From Clostridiales bacterium (GTDB taxonomy: Bacteria; Bacillota; Clostridia; Oscillospirales; Acutalibacteraceae), in the NCBI GenBank assembly GCA_019418545.1, contig DYBQ01000134.1:1-5309 (forward strand): DNA of 5,309 nucleotides, read 5' to 3'. The notes below the pieces were generated by a model. That model worked only from the letters and a program-made list of their open reading frames with translations. It was not told the origin of the DNA and did no database searches. This document shows, piece after piece, positions 1 through 5,309 of this stretch (within the stretch, counting starts at the first letter, position 1; each line of letters starts with the position of its first letter). Made by a program: the position numbers and the translations under genes.

Positions 1-77
1 GCAACCGAGCGGCCAAAAAGGATGGCATTATTGCAAAATTGCAAGCGTTCTTTGATAAATATTTTGGGCTAATATAA
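1..77 (+). CDS. 3' end of an unidentified gene (last 24 codons)
   Basis: The frame starting at position 3 is open from the window edge to a TAA at 75-77. It reads NRAAKKDGIIAKLQ followed by AFFDKYFGLI. The alternating basic and hydrophobic residues look like the C-terminal helix of a real protein, and the other two plus frames look less protein-like. A rho-independent terminator on the same strand begins about 110 nt downstream, which fits a gene ending here. There is too little sequence to name a family. It could also be a chance open stretch, because only 24 codons are visible. Confidence 0.4.
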   Translation, partial: NRAAKKDGIIAKLQAFFDKYFGLI

Positions 78-78
78 T
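52..78 (+). promoter_or_regulatory. Possible sigma-A-type promoter
   Basis: A perfect TATAAT lies at 73-78 and TTGATA at 52-57, but the spacer is only 15 bp instead of about 17. It overlaps the stop codon of the partial gene on the left. If active it would start an RNA near 85 that runs into the terminator at 189-260. AT-rich DNA gives such matches by chance, so support is weak. Confidence 0.25.
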
Positions 79-188
79 GCAAAAAAAATATAGTGACATT
101 CTGTGCGAATCGAGGCATAATATATATGTAACCTCGAAGAGTATATAAAAACTTACGCGATTACATTAAAAATTGAATATGGGCCAAT

Positions 189-260
189 AAAGAGCCTGTA
201 CAAAATTTATTGCATCCCTATTGCGGAATTGCAGTTTATGTTTGTGCAGGCTCTTTTTTT
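189..260 (+). terminator. Rho-independent terminator with long loop
   Basis: AAAGAGCCTGTACAAA (189-204) pairs with TTTGTGCAGGCTCTTT (241-256) over 16 positions with one T-G wobble. It is followed by an unbroken T run (254-260) on the plus strand. The loop is 36 nt, long for a simple terminator, and holds three ATTGC words (209-213, 220-224, 228-232). The orientation serves transcription from the left: either the partial gene ending at 77 or a small RNA starting near 85. A second hairpin, TCGAGG (110-115) with CCTCGA (132-137), lies upstream. In the minus direction the T tract is poor (CTCTTTATT), so it is mainly one-way. Confidence 0.8.
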
Positions 261-320
261 GTACATTGAAAAAAGAATAATACGCATCATCGGCAGCTCT
301 GTGATGGATGATAACTGCAA

Positions 321-860
321 AATGGTTGCAAAGGTCAAAGCAATAACTTTATGAGCAGTGCCAACTTTTTGGGAAGGTGTCGACCTGCCTGTAGCTTATT
401 TCCAGAACGTAAAAATGCAGCTTACCGTTACGTTGCTGACGTTCTGAACGAAACGTCCCGCCCAAGATTTAGCACACAGCCAATAGGGAACATGACAGCC
501 TGCTTTTTGGGCTGCAAGCAAAATGGCGCTAAAAATGCAGAGGGTAAAGGCAACACACAACTTTCAAAATAAGAGGGAAGTGCCTGCCCTACATGAAAGC
601 TGTGTTCAGAACGTAAAAAAGCAACCTACCATTGCACTACAGACATTCTGGGTGAAGTGTTTCAGCCTAAATCATAGTGCTCAAAGCGCCCAAAAGTGCA
701 TGGCAGTCAACGCTTTTGGCTATAACGAAAGGTGGCGTTAGAAATGTAGGAAAAAACACCAAACATAAGGAAGTCGCTTCCTTTCAAGATAAGATGAAAC
801 CATTTGCCAGCCAGAAAGTTGTGTTCAGAACGTAAAATGCCATCAATGACTACATGGTTA
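321..860. repeat. Diverged ~205-bp tandem repeats, about 2.5 units
   Basis: Three successive blocks align by eye: unit A about 321-521, unit B about 522-730, and unit C from about 731, fading after about 860. The best-kept part is the CAGAACGTAAAA segment at 403, 607 and 826, with GTTCAGAACGT identical in B (604-614) and C (823-833). B 595-618 and C 814-837 match at 23 of 24 bases. TGGCGCTAAAAATGCAG (524-540) corresponds to TGGCGTTAGAAATGTAG (733-749). In unit A, CAGAACGT (403-410) has an exact inverted partner ACGTTCTG (439-446). In B the partner is ACATTCTG (643-650) at the same 36-nt offset. Short open frames here are interrupted and differ between units, so the block looks non-coding. Its function is not recognised. 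It could be a degraded repeat, protein-binding sites or a structured RNA. Confidence 0.72.
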
Positions 861-972
861 ATAAAATGGACAGATAACCTATTACTAGTAGAGCAAAAAG
901 CTGCATGCTGCAATGGAAGCGAGTAAGAATTTAGGCATAGCAATAAGGCAAAGGGTTCCATCAAAGATACAG

Positions 973-1025
973 CTTATTTTTCCCCTATGCAGACCGCGAA
1001 GCGCGAACTTATAGGAAAAGATAAG
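973..1025. repeat. Nested inverted repeat, copy 1 of 3 (53 bp)
   Basis: The outer arms are CTTATTTTTCCCCTAT (973-988) and ATAGGAAAAGATAAG (1011-1025), nearly perfect reverse complements. A second small dyad, CGC-GAA-GCG (995-1003), sits exactly at the same centre (position 999). The right inner part GCGCGAACTTATAGG (1001-1015) is shared with the other two copies and gives the element a direction. No coding frame explains it. It may be a binding site or origin repeat for the rep-like gene downstream, or a short mobile repeat. Confidence 0.85.
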
Positions 1026-1083
1026 AAGAAACTTTTAATTTTAATGTGAAAGAAATAAATAATGAAAGATGTAGCAGTTAGCT

Positions 1084-1136
1084 CTTATTTTCTACCTATC
1101 ATCTCCGCGGAGCGTGAACTTATAGGGAATAATAAG
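1084..1136. repeat. Nested inverted repeat, copy 2 of 3 (53 bp)
   Basis: The outer arms CTTATTTTCTACCTAT (1084-1099) and TATAGGGAATAATAAG (1121-1136) are imperfect reverse complements. The inner dyad is a perfect 10-bp palindrome, CTCCGCGGAG (1103-1112), different in sequence from that of copy 1 but in the same place. The shared directional segment is GCGTGAACTTATAGG (1112-1126). It starts 111 nt after the start of copy 1. Confidence 0.85.
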
Positions 1137-1142
1137 TTGTTT

Positions 1143-1196
1143 CTTATTTTTTCCTATTTATCCCGCAAGGCGCGAACTTATATAGGAGAGAATAAG
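1143..1196. repeat. Nested inverted repeat, copy 3 of 3 (54 bp)
   Basis: The outer arms CTTATTTTTTCCTAT (1143-1157) and TATAGGAGAGAATAAG (1181-1196) flank an inner CGC-AAG-GCG hairpin (1164-1172). The shared segment GCGCGAACTTATATAGG (1170-1186) carries a 2-bp insertion relative to copies 1 and 2. It begins 59 nt after the start of copy 2, leaving only 6 bp between the two copies. It ends 246 nt before the start of the rep-like gene. Confidence 0.85.
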
Positions 1197-1264
1197 GAAA
1201 AGCGGATAAACAAATGGAAAATTTATGGGTTAGGATGCAACTTTCCGCAATACTCCTTATTTAA

Positions 1265-1298
1265 TTCAATGATATTTCATGAAATGAATAACATTGAA
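1265..1298. promoter_or_regulatory. Nested inverted repeat, possible operator
   Basis: TTCAATG (1265-1271) and CATTGAA (1292-1298) are exact reverse complements. They enclose the perfect 12-bp palindrome ATTTCATGAAAT (1274-1285), whose centre is shifted by 2 bp. The site lies about 145 nt before the rep-like start codon. It would suit a dimeric DNA-binding protein, but no known operator is recognised and the AT-rich context weakens the case. Confidence 0.4.
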
Positions 1299-1325
1299 CA
1301 ATATAAGATGAGAGACTTGGCATTT

Positions 1326-1352
1326 TTGAAATGGAAAGTGTAGAAATATAAC
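1326..1352 (+). promoter_or_regulatory. Weak promoter candidate for the rep-like gene
   Basis: TTGAAA (1326-1331) and TATAAC (1347-1352) have a 15-bp spacer, shorter than usual. A perfect TATAAT follows at 1357-1362 but has no good -35 box at normal spacing. Another reading is TTGGCA (1317-1322) with TAGAAA (1341-1346) at 18 bp. One of these probably drives the gene at 1443, but the sequence does not decide which. Confidence 0.25.
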
Positions 1353-1368
1353 GACATATAATTAAATA

Positions 1369-1392
1369 TTTGGCAAGGAAATATTTTCCAAA
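1369..1392. promoter_or_regulatory. Palindrome in the leader of the rep-like gene
   Basis: GGAAATATTTTCC (1377-1389) is a near-perfect palindrome. TTTGG (1369-1373) and CCAAA (1388-1392) form a partly overlapping second dyad. It lies just downstream of the promoter candidates and upstream of the ribosome binding site, where a repressor would act. The function is inferred from position only. Confidence 0.3.
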
Positions 1393-1399
1393 AATACAC

Positions 1400-1435
1400 A
1401 AAGTATCATGGAATCACCCCTAAAGTATCAAGGAG
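1400..1435 (+). promoter_or_regulatory. Direct repeat AAAGTATCA and RBS of the rep-like gene
   Basis: AAAGTATCA occurs at 1400-1408 and 1422-1430, each followed by one base and GGA. The copies start 22 bp apart, about two helical turns. The second copy runs straight into the ribosome binding site AGGAG (1431-1435), which is 7 nt before the ATG at 1443 and supports that start over the next ATG at 1452. A protein bound to the pair would cover the ribosome binding site, so autoregulation is possible, but this is inference. Confidence 0.4.
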
Positions 1436-1442
1436 CAATACA

Positions 1443-2345
1443 ATGAAGAAAATGAGCAAACAGGACGTTGAAACTGTCATTTTTGAGAATGCAAAAACTG
1501 GCGAGGCATTAGAGTTTCAGCACGAGCAGCACAAAGCCGAGTACGGGGCAAAGCATTTTTGGAAAGCAGACAAAAAATTCTTTGAACTGCTTTCAACGTT
1601 TTCCGCGGCAGAAAGCAAGGTGGTGGCATATATCCTGCAAAAAACGCAGCCCACAAAGAATGAGTTTATCGGAGCCTATAAAACCATTGCTAGAAAACTG
1701 GGTTGCGATGTTACAACAGTTCGTAACACATTCAAAAAGATGATGGAAAATGATATGCTGGCTAAGACTGATGACGAGCGGATTTGGATGCTCAATCCAA
1801 GATTGCTGGTAAAGGGAGATATTATTGTTAAGGCACGGTTGATGTCAAAGTATGATTCACTGCTTGGCCGTCCATTGAGTGACTGGATTATAACCGATAG
1901 CAATGGTAATGACCCGTTATTACTGCCGATAGAATATCCAACACCAGAAAGCCTGGATACTGCAAAAAGCGATTTTATTAAAGTGTATCATTCATTTTTT
2001 GAAACGCTTTCCGGGCTGGGCGGCAAAGAATCCGAGGTGTTAAGTTTTTTGGTAAGTGCAATGCGAAACAGTGATAATACATATATTGGGCCGATGAAAA
2101 AAATTGCAGAAAATGTAAATTGTTCGAAAGCCACTGTACAGAGAGCGATGGACACGCTTACAGATAAAGGATTTGTTGCGATGGAATTTGATTGTGTATG
2201 GCGGATTAACCCCTCTATGGTTATCAAGGGAAACCGCAACAAGGAAAAGGTACTTATGGACGAGTTTCTGGCGACTCAAAAGGAGTATGACAAGAAGCGG
2301 AAAGCGCGTAAGAATGGCAAAAAGCAGAAGACGGTTAAGGGCTAA
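1443..2345 (+). CDS. Two-domain RepL-like winged-helix protein (putative plasmid replication initiator or regulator)
   Basis: The 300-residue protein contains two copies of the same fold. Domain 1 (about 45-138) has a helix-turn-helix at 78-103 (IARKLGCDVTTVRNTFKKM) and a wing ending in IWMLNPRLLVKG (114-125). Domain 2 (about 178-275) has a helix-turn-helix at 217-242 (IAENVNCSKATVQRAM) and the matching VWRINPSMVIKG (252-263). The hydrophobic-NP-x-x-hydrophobic-hydrophobic-KG signature after a winged helix recalls the Firmicute plasmid replication protein RepL, normally a single such domain. That assignment is from memory, not a search. The tail (278-300) is strongly basic. There are no HUH, primase or helicase motifs, signal peptide or membrane segment. 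The gene is convergent with tniQ and lies downstream of three hairpin repeats that it might bind. An alternative is a transcriptional regulator. The DNA-binding role is fairly safe; the replication role is not. Confidence 0.8.
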   Translation: MKKMSKQDVETVIFENAKTGEALEFQHEQHKAEYGAKHFWKADKKFFELLSTFSAAESKVVAYILQKTQPTKNEFIGAYKTIARKLGCDVTTVRNTFKKMMENDMLAKTDDERIWMLNPRLLVKGDIIVKARLMSKYDSLLGRPLSDWIITDSNGNDPLLLPIEYPTPESLDTAKSDFIKVYHSFFETLSGLGGKESEVLSFLVSAMRNSDNTYIGPMKKIAENVNCSKATVQRAMDTLTDKGFVAMEFDCVWRINPSMVIKGNRNKEKVLMDEFLATQKEYDKKRKARKNGKKQKTVKG

Positions 2346-2362
2346 GAGAAAACAGTATAGCT

Positions 2363-2395
2363 ATGCTGCTGCTTTGATGAATTTATAGGCAGCAT
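2363..2395. terminator. Weak hairpin between convergent genes
   Basis: ATGCTGC (2363-2369) pairs with GCAGCAT (2389-2395) around a 19-nt loop, in the 52-nt gap between the rep-like gene and tniQ. It is placed where a shared terminator would be expected. No good T run follows on either strand, so it may be only a weak or chance hairpin. Confidence 0.3.
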
Positions 2396-2397
2396 GA

Positions 2398-3411
2398 TTA
2401 TGATTTAATCCATCTTGCTACGGTCTTGGCATCTATGCCGTATAACTGCGCTATGTGGTACATGCTGGCTCCTGATTGATACATTGCTTTCATCTCGGCC
2501 TTATAGTCTGGCACGGCATCGGGTGCGTGCAGCAGGTCATGGAGAGACAGTCCCAGCAGAACGGCAAGTTGCAGAACATATCGCGGCGCAACGGACTTGT
2601 TGCATAGTGTGGCGTGCAGCTGCTTTGCGGATATGTCAGTCGCAGGAACATAACTGCCATATAGGTTTAAAAGTGCATTTTCGATTTTGGTGGCGTATGT
2701 ACGTCCCCCGGTCAGGGAGCGCCAGCCACGGGAACGTAATGCGAAGTCAAGGACAGCGTGGTAAACAGAACCGTCGCGATAATCAAAACTTGAATCTAAA
2801 GTATCATGCAATAATGAATCTAACGCCAGCAGACAGCCCGGTACGGGTTCTGCTGAATGTTTTTTTAGCTGCATAGTGAATGATGCGGGAAATAGTTCTT
2901 GCTGTCGTGTGCTATTGTATGCGACATCGGTATCGACCAGCCAGCAGCGATGCTTGGTGCAAATTTGCATATCCGGCAGTTGGTGGCTGCGATGCCAATA
3001 TGGCTCACCATATAGTTGCAAGTCCTCTTGATAGCAGACGGGGCAATAGCGCATTGCGGGGCAATGATTTCCGTTGGCCTGTGAAATGCCCATCCGATGT
3101 ACAGCTAATGGATTGCCATTGACAACGTAGGCATAGGTGGAACGCTTACGCTGCGTAGGGAAAAACCGCGCGTAATAGGGATAAAATGTGTGCTGCATTA
3201 CAACATCCTTTGCAGACAAGAACCCTTGCGGAAACTGTGCCAACAGCGTATTTATAGGCCCGCAGAGCATTAGACTGGGAGCACAGAAATTATCCCCATA
3301 TAGCTGCCGCAGGGTGTGCTTAGCACAGTAGTTGCCACTGTGAACATGGTAGCGGCAAATGACGCTGTACCATAGTTCATCAGGGTACGGCGAGGGAAAG
3401 AAGCTAATCAT
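2398..3411 (-). CDS. tniQ: TniQ/TnsD-family target-selection protein of a Tn7-like transposon
   Basis: The 337-residue protein starts with the TniQ-type opening FFPSPYPDELWYSVICRYH (4-22), followed by a CPVC (123-126) and CTKH (151-154) pair typical of the family's zinc-binding module, with YWHRSHQLP between them. Residues about 230-295 resemble the TnsD helical region (APRYVLQLAVLLGLSL). The end, about 306-337, is a helix-turn-helix (SMYHIAQLYGIDAKTVARWI). In this family the protein binds the target, DNA site or guide complex, and recruits TnsC. It is shorter than Tn7 TnsD (about 500 aa) but complete, with an intact start and stop. Its ATG overlaps the tnsC stop as ATGA, with GAGG 7 nt upstream, so translation is probably coupled. 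With no CRISPR parts in view, DNA-directed targeting through its own C-terminal domain is more likely than RNA guidance; that is inference. Confidence 0.9.
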   Translation of the reverse strand: MISFFPSPYPDELWYSVICRYHVHSGNYCAKHTLRQLYGDNFCAPSLMLCGPINTLLAQFPQGFLSAKDVVMQHTFYPYYARFFPTQRKRSTYAYVVNGNPLAVHRMGISQANGNHCPAMRYCPVCYQEDLQLYGEPYWHRSHQLPDMQICTKHRCWLVDTDVAYNSTRQQELFPASFTMQLKKHSAEPVPGCLLALDSLLHDTLDSSFDYRDGSVYHAVLDFALRSRGWRSLTGGRTYATKIENALLNLYGSYVPATDISAKQLHATLCNKSVAPRYVLQLAVLLGLSLHDLLHAPDAVPDYKAEMKAMYQSGASMYHIAQLYGIDAKTVARWIKS

Positions 3412-4694
3412 ATTGCCACCTCGCCTTTGATATACTCAGCATAAGCAGATACAGGTGATTCGCCGTTCTTTTTTGCTTTTTTGAGTAACGCCCGTATATC
3501 ATTTCCAACAATCTTGGTGGGGGCTGCGGAACCTACGGATACCTCCGGCGCGGTCTTTGTCTGCCGCTTGGCTACGGATTTGGTGGAAAGCTCACTGATG
3601 TATTCGGATACCATCCCCAAGTTTCTTAAAAATGCACTTTCAAAGACTTCTAAATCCAGCTTTTCGCGCCCATCAAGAATAGCTTGCTTTTGGGCATTAT
3701 ATAAGAGCTTGGCGAGTATATCCGGGATGCCCTGTGTCTTGCGATACAGCCAGTTTGCAAGCTCTGGTGTCAGGTCGGTGGCATATTGCGTGTACTGGTA
3801 ATGCCACAGCCCATGCAGGAGCAACGCAAATTCCTTATCATTGGGTAGACGGTCATAGACAAGCCCTGTGGTTCGCCGCGCAGAGCGGAACTCCTGTTGT
3901 AATACCTGCAAGACGCGAGGCGTTCCGACCATGCAGATACTTACTCCTGCCCCGTTGATAAGGTGAACGAGAAAATTTAAGAAACGTATACCGCCATCGC
4001 TTTTACGATAGGCAATGTTCTGCAATTCGTCTATCACCAGCAGGCCAATATGATTGACCCGTACAATTTGGTTGAGCTGGCTGACAAGGACATCAATGCT
4101 CAATCTGCGCGATAGGGCATCTTTTTGATAGCTGGTTCCAACCAAACTGTCGATTTGCAGGTAAATATCCAAAATCAGTGCTTTAATGGACGCATCGTGC
4201 GGGGTTTGCACGACTAGATACGGAATCTGATGGCAATAAAAATTTTGCCCGTGATACGAAGTGTGTTCGATAACCTGCGGGAACAATGATAATACGCGTT
4301 GCAATGCGGTGGACTTGCCAAGTCCTGATACGCCAATGACAGAAAAAGAATTGCCGCCGCCGACGGATGCCGCAAGGGCATTGCCGTGCATCAGCGAGTA
4401 ACCATTCTGCATGGCGGCAGCTTCGCTCTGGATTGAATACTGCCCATAGCAATGCTGCATGGCGGTGTAGATTTCGCAGTACAAGTCAATCGTCATGGAT
4501 AGCGGCTGGTAAAACTCGTACAAAGAGGACAACAGCTGCAAGCGTTCCCCGGTGCTGCGGTCACGGTCACTATCGCTATAGGGTGGGATGACCGCCAGAG
4601 CGCGAATCAAGTCTTTGCCAGACAGCATCGGTGGCAAAGCCTCTATGAACGGGTTGTTATCATAAAGCGGATTGGGGACATAATCAGCGTGCAT
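3408..4694 (-). CDS. tnsC: TnsC-like AAA+ ATPase, transposition regulator
   Basis: This protein links the target selector to the transposase by ATP-dependent assembly on DNA. Counting from the ATG at 4694 (428 aa), the Walker A is GVSGLGKST (121-129, lysine 127), the Walker B is LLVIDELQNI (218-227, with D222 and E223), the sensor 1 region is CMVGTP (254-259), and the sensor 2-like segment is TQGIPDIL (320-327). The N-terminal ~115 residues precede the ATPase core and probably contact partners. The C-terminal ~60 residues are lysine- and alanine-rich and variable. It is shorter than Tn7 TnsC (about 555 aa). The start at 4694 is preferred because AGGAGG (4704-4709) lies 9 nt upstream; the in-frame ATG at 4703 touches that sequence directly. 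It overlaps tnsB by 11 nt and tniQ by 4 nt. The assignment to the TnsC/TniB/IstB-like ATPases is firm. Confidence 0.93.
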   Translation of the reverse strand: MHADYVPNPLYDNNPFIEALPPMLSGKDLIRALAVIPPYSDSDRDRSTGERLQLLSSLYEFYQPLSMTIDLYCEIYTAMQHCYGQYSIQSEAAAMQNGYSLMHGNALAASVGGGNSFSVIGVSGLGKSTALQRVLSLFPQVIEHTSYHGQNFYCHQIPYLVVQTPHDASIKALILDIYLQIDSLVGTSYQKDALSRRLSIDVLVSQLNQIVRVNHIGLLVIDELQNIAYRKSDGGIRFLNFLVHLINGAGVSICMVGTPRVLQVLQQEFRSARRTTGLVYDRLPNDKEFALLLHGLWHYQYTQYATDLTPELANWLYRKTQGIPDILAKLLYNAQKQAILDGREKLDLEVFESAFLRNLGMVSEYISELSTKSVAKRQTKTAPEVSVGSAAPTKIVGNDIRALLKKAKKNGESPVSAYAEYIKGEVAI

Positions 4695-5309
4695 CGAAAT
4701 CATCCTCCTGTTGCTCGGCCAGTAAATCCATCAGCGATACGCTTTCTTGTTTGCGGGCTGTGCTGCGGTTGCGTTGTATTTGCCTGCTGATATTGCTGCG
4801 GTCTGGCATTGTACGTTCGGAGCCGTCTGCAATGGCTTGTATATCGCTCATGAGGTCGAGTTGTGCCTGCAATTCCTGCTTTTTCCAGTCAGTACGTTCT
4901 ATCTTTTCCTGCTGCTGTGCATCAGCAATTTCTGCCAGCGATTTGCCAAGATAGGCTTTTTGAGCCAAATCAAAAGCCGAGTAAGTGCCATTTTCGTATA
5001 GCCAAACAGTATCCATACATTCCGGCGCATAGGCAATCTGTACAGTTTCCCGTCCACCGAGACCGGCAGAAACGAAACGCTTTTTAAAAGTGCAGTTTGA
5101 AAAGCGGAGGCCGAAAATTTCCAGACCGCGCTGCGTGATTTTTCCCTCAGCACGGGGCAGTAGCGTATAGAGCAGTTTCTTGTCAGTGGCTTCCTTTACT
5201 GGACAATCATCCTGCGCCTCACAGAACGACCAGATACTTGCTGCCAGAGGCGGTGTGTTGGCTTCTATCATAGCAGGGGTACGGGTAAAACCTGTCTGTA
5301 CAGATTTCG
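4684..5309 (-). CDS. tnsB: TnsB-like DDE transposase, C-terminal part (cut by window edge)
   Basis: The last 207 codons are visible. The frame is open across the right edge, reading KSVQTGFTRTPA before the first ATG at 5271, so that ATG is internal and not the start. The segment LLPRAEGKITQRGLEIFG, then VQIAYAPECMDTVWLYENG, is the Mu/TnsB-type C-terminal beta-barrel domain found after the DDE core. The catalytic residues would lie outside the window. A charged, probably coiled helix follows (AQQQEKIERTDWKKQELQ). The protein ends in a short hydrophobic-acidic tail, SLMDLLAEQQEDDFDAR. In Tn7 and related CAST systems the TnsB tail docks onto TnsC, and this tail is a candidate for that role (inference). 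The stop overlaps the tnsC start, so the two are probably translationally coupled. Any tnsA would lie further right. Confidence 0.9.
   Translation of the reverse strand, partial: KSVQTGFTRTPAMIEANTPPLAASIWSFCEAQDDCPVKEATDKKLLYTLLPRAEGKITQRGLEIFGLRFSNCTFKKRFVSAGLGGRETVQIAYAPECMDTVWLYENGTYSAFDLAQKAYLGKSLAEIADAQQQEKIERTDWKKQELQAQLDLMSDIQAIADGSERTMPDRSNISRQIQRNRSTARKQESVSLMDLLAEQQEDDFDAR
4704..4709 (-). promoter_or_regulatory. RBS that decides the tnsC start
   Basis: On the minus strand AGGAGG is followed directly by ATGATTTCGATG. The first ATG (4703-4701) has no spacer from the Shine-Dalgarno sequence, while the second (4694-4692) has 9 nt. The second is therefore the likely start, giving 428 residues. 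The site lies inside the last codons of tnsB. Confidence 0.7.

Noticed and set aside
403..833. The GTTCAGAACGT cores as TnsB-binding sites of a transposon end
   Set aside because: They are about 205-219 bp apart, much wider than the clustered ~20-bp sites usual in Tn7-like ends, and no adjacent TGT terminus was found.
351..964. Open frames of 72-85 codons at 351-572, 523-741 and 707-964 (minus)
   Set aside because: They lie in the diverged tandem repeats, are not conserved between units, have no convincing ribosome binding sites, and their translations resemble no family I know.
973..1196. CRISPR array
   Set aside because: The three copies are 53-54 bp self-complementary units with unequal spacing (111 and 59 nt) and no uniform spacers, and no cas gene is nearby.
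1062..1343. 93-codon open frame on the plus strand
   Set aside because: It runs through inverted repeats 2 and 3, has no Shine-Dalgarno sequence before its ATG, and its composition just reflects AT-rich palindromic DNA.
2796..2806. CTAAAGTATCA inside tniQ, identical to 1421-1431 near the rep-like gene's RBS region except at its edge
   Set aside because: A chance 10-11 base match is expected in a window this size, and it lies within coding sequence without symmetric context.
2415..2876. 153-codon plus-strand open frame
   Set aside because: It is the antisense shadow of tniQ, which has clear family motifs on the other strand.
4684..5271. The ATG at 5271 as the start of a separate 195-aa gene
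   Set aside because: The frame stays open to the window edge and the product starts close to the TnsB C-terminal domain, so this is the tail of a longer transposase gene.

Overview
The window looks like an accessory region of a low-to-mid GC Gram-positive bacterium, most likely a gut-type Firmicute/Clostridia. This is an inference from three things: strong AGGAG/AGGAGG ribosome binding sites, AT-rich intergenic DNA, and a RepL-like winged-helix protein of a type known from Firmicute plasmids. No species can be named from the sequence alone.

Right half (2398-5309, minus strand): a tightly packed Tn7-like transposition operon read right to left. It holds the 3' end of a TnsB-type DDE transposase (cut by the window edge), a TnsC-type AAA+ ATPase, and a compact TniQ/TnsD-type target selector. 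The genes overlap (tnsB/tnsC by 11 nt, tnsC/tniQ by the 4-nt ATGA), so they are very probably translated as a coupled unit. By family knowledge, TnsB cuts and joins the element ends, TnsC carries the signal between target selector and transposase, and TniQ picks the target. The operon ends at tniQ. No tnsE, cas gene or CRISPR array is visible. If tnsA exists it lies to the right of the window.

Middle (1443-2345, plus strand): a 300-aa protein made of two tandem RepL-like winged-helix domains, convergent with tniQ and 52 nt away from it. Its upstream DNA (1265-1435) carries a nested inverted repeat, a palindrome and a spaced direct repeat that could be operators.

Left part (78-1442): about 1.36 kb without a convincing gene, but rich in structure. 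It holds a rho-independent terminator with an unusually long loop (189-260) that could end a small RNA. Next come about 2.5 diverged tandem repeats of roughly 205 bp carrying a conserved GTTCAGAACGT core (321-860). Three copies of a 53-54 bp nested inverted repeat follow (973-1196), upstream of the rep-like gene. I see nothing interpretable in 861-972. The first 77 bases probably hold the last 24 codons of an unidentified gene.

Taken together, a Tn7-like transposon core abuts a plasmid-like replication or regulatory module whose three hairpin repeats look like candidate binding sites for the two-domain RepL-like protein. Neither transposon end could be identified in the window.
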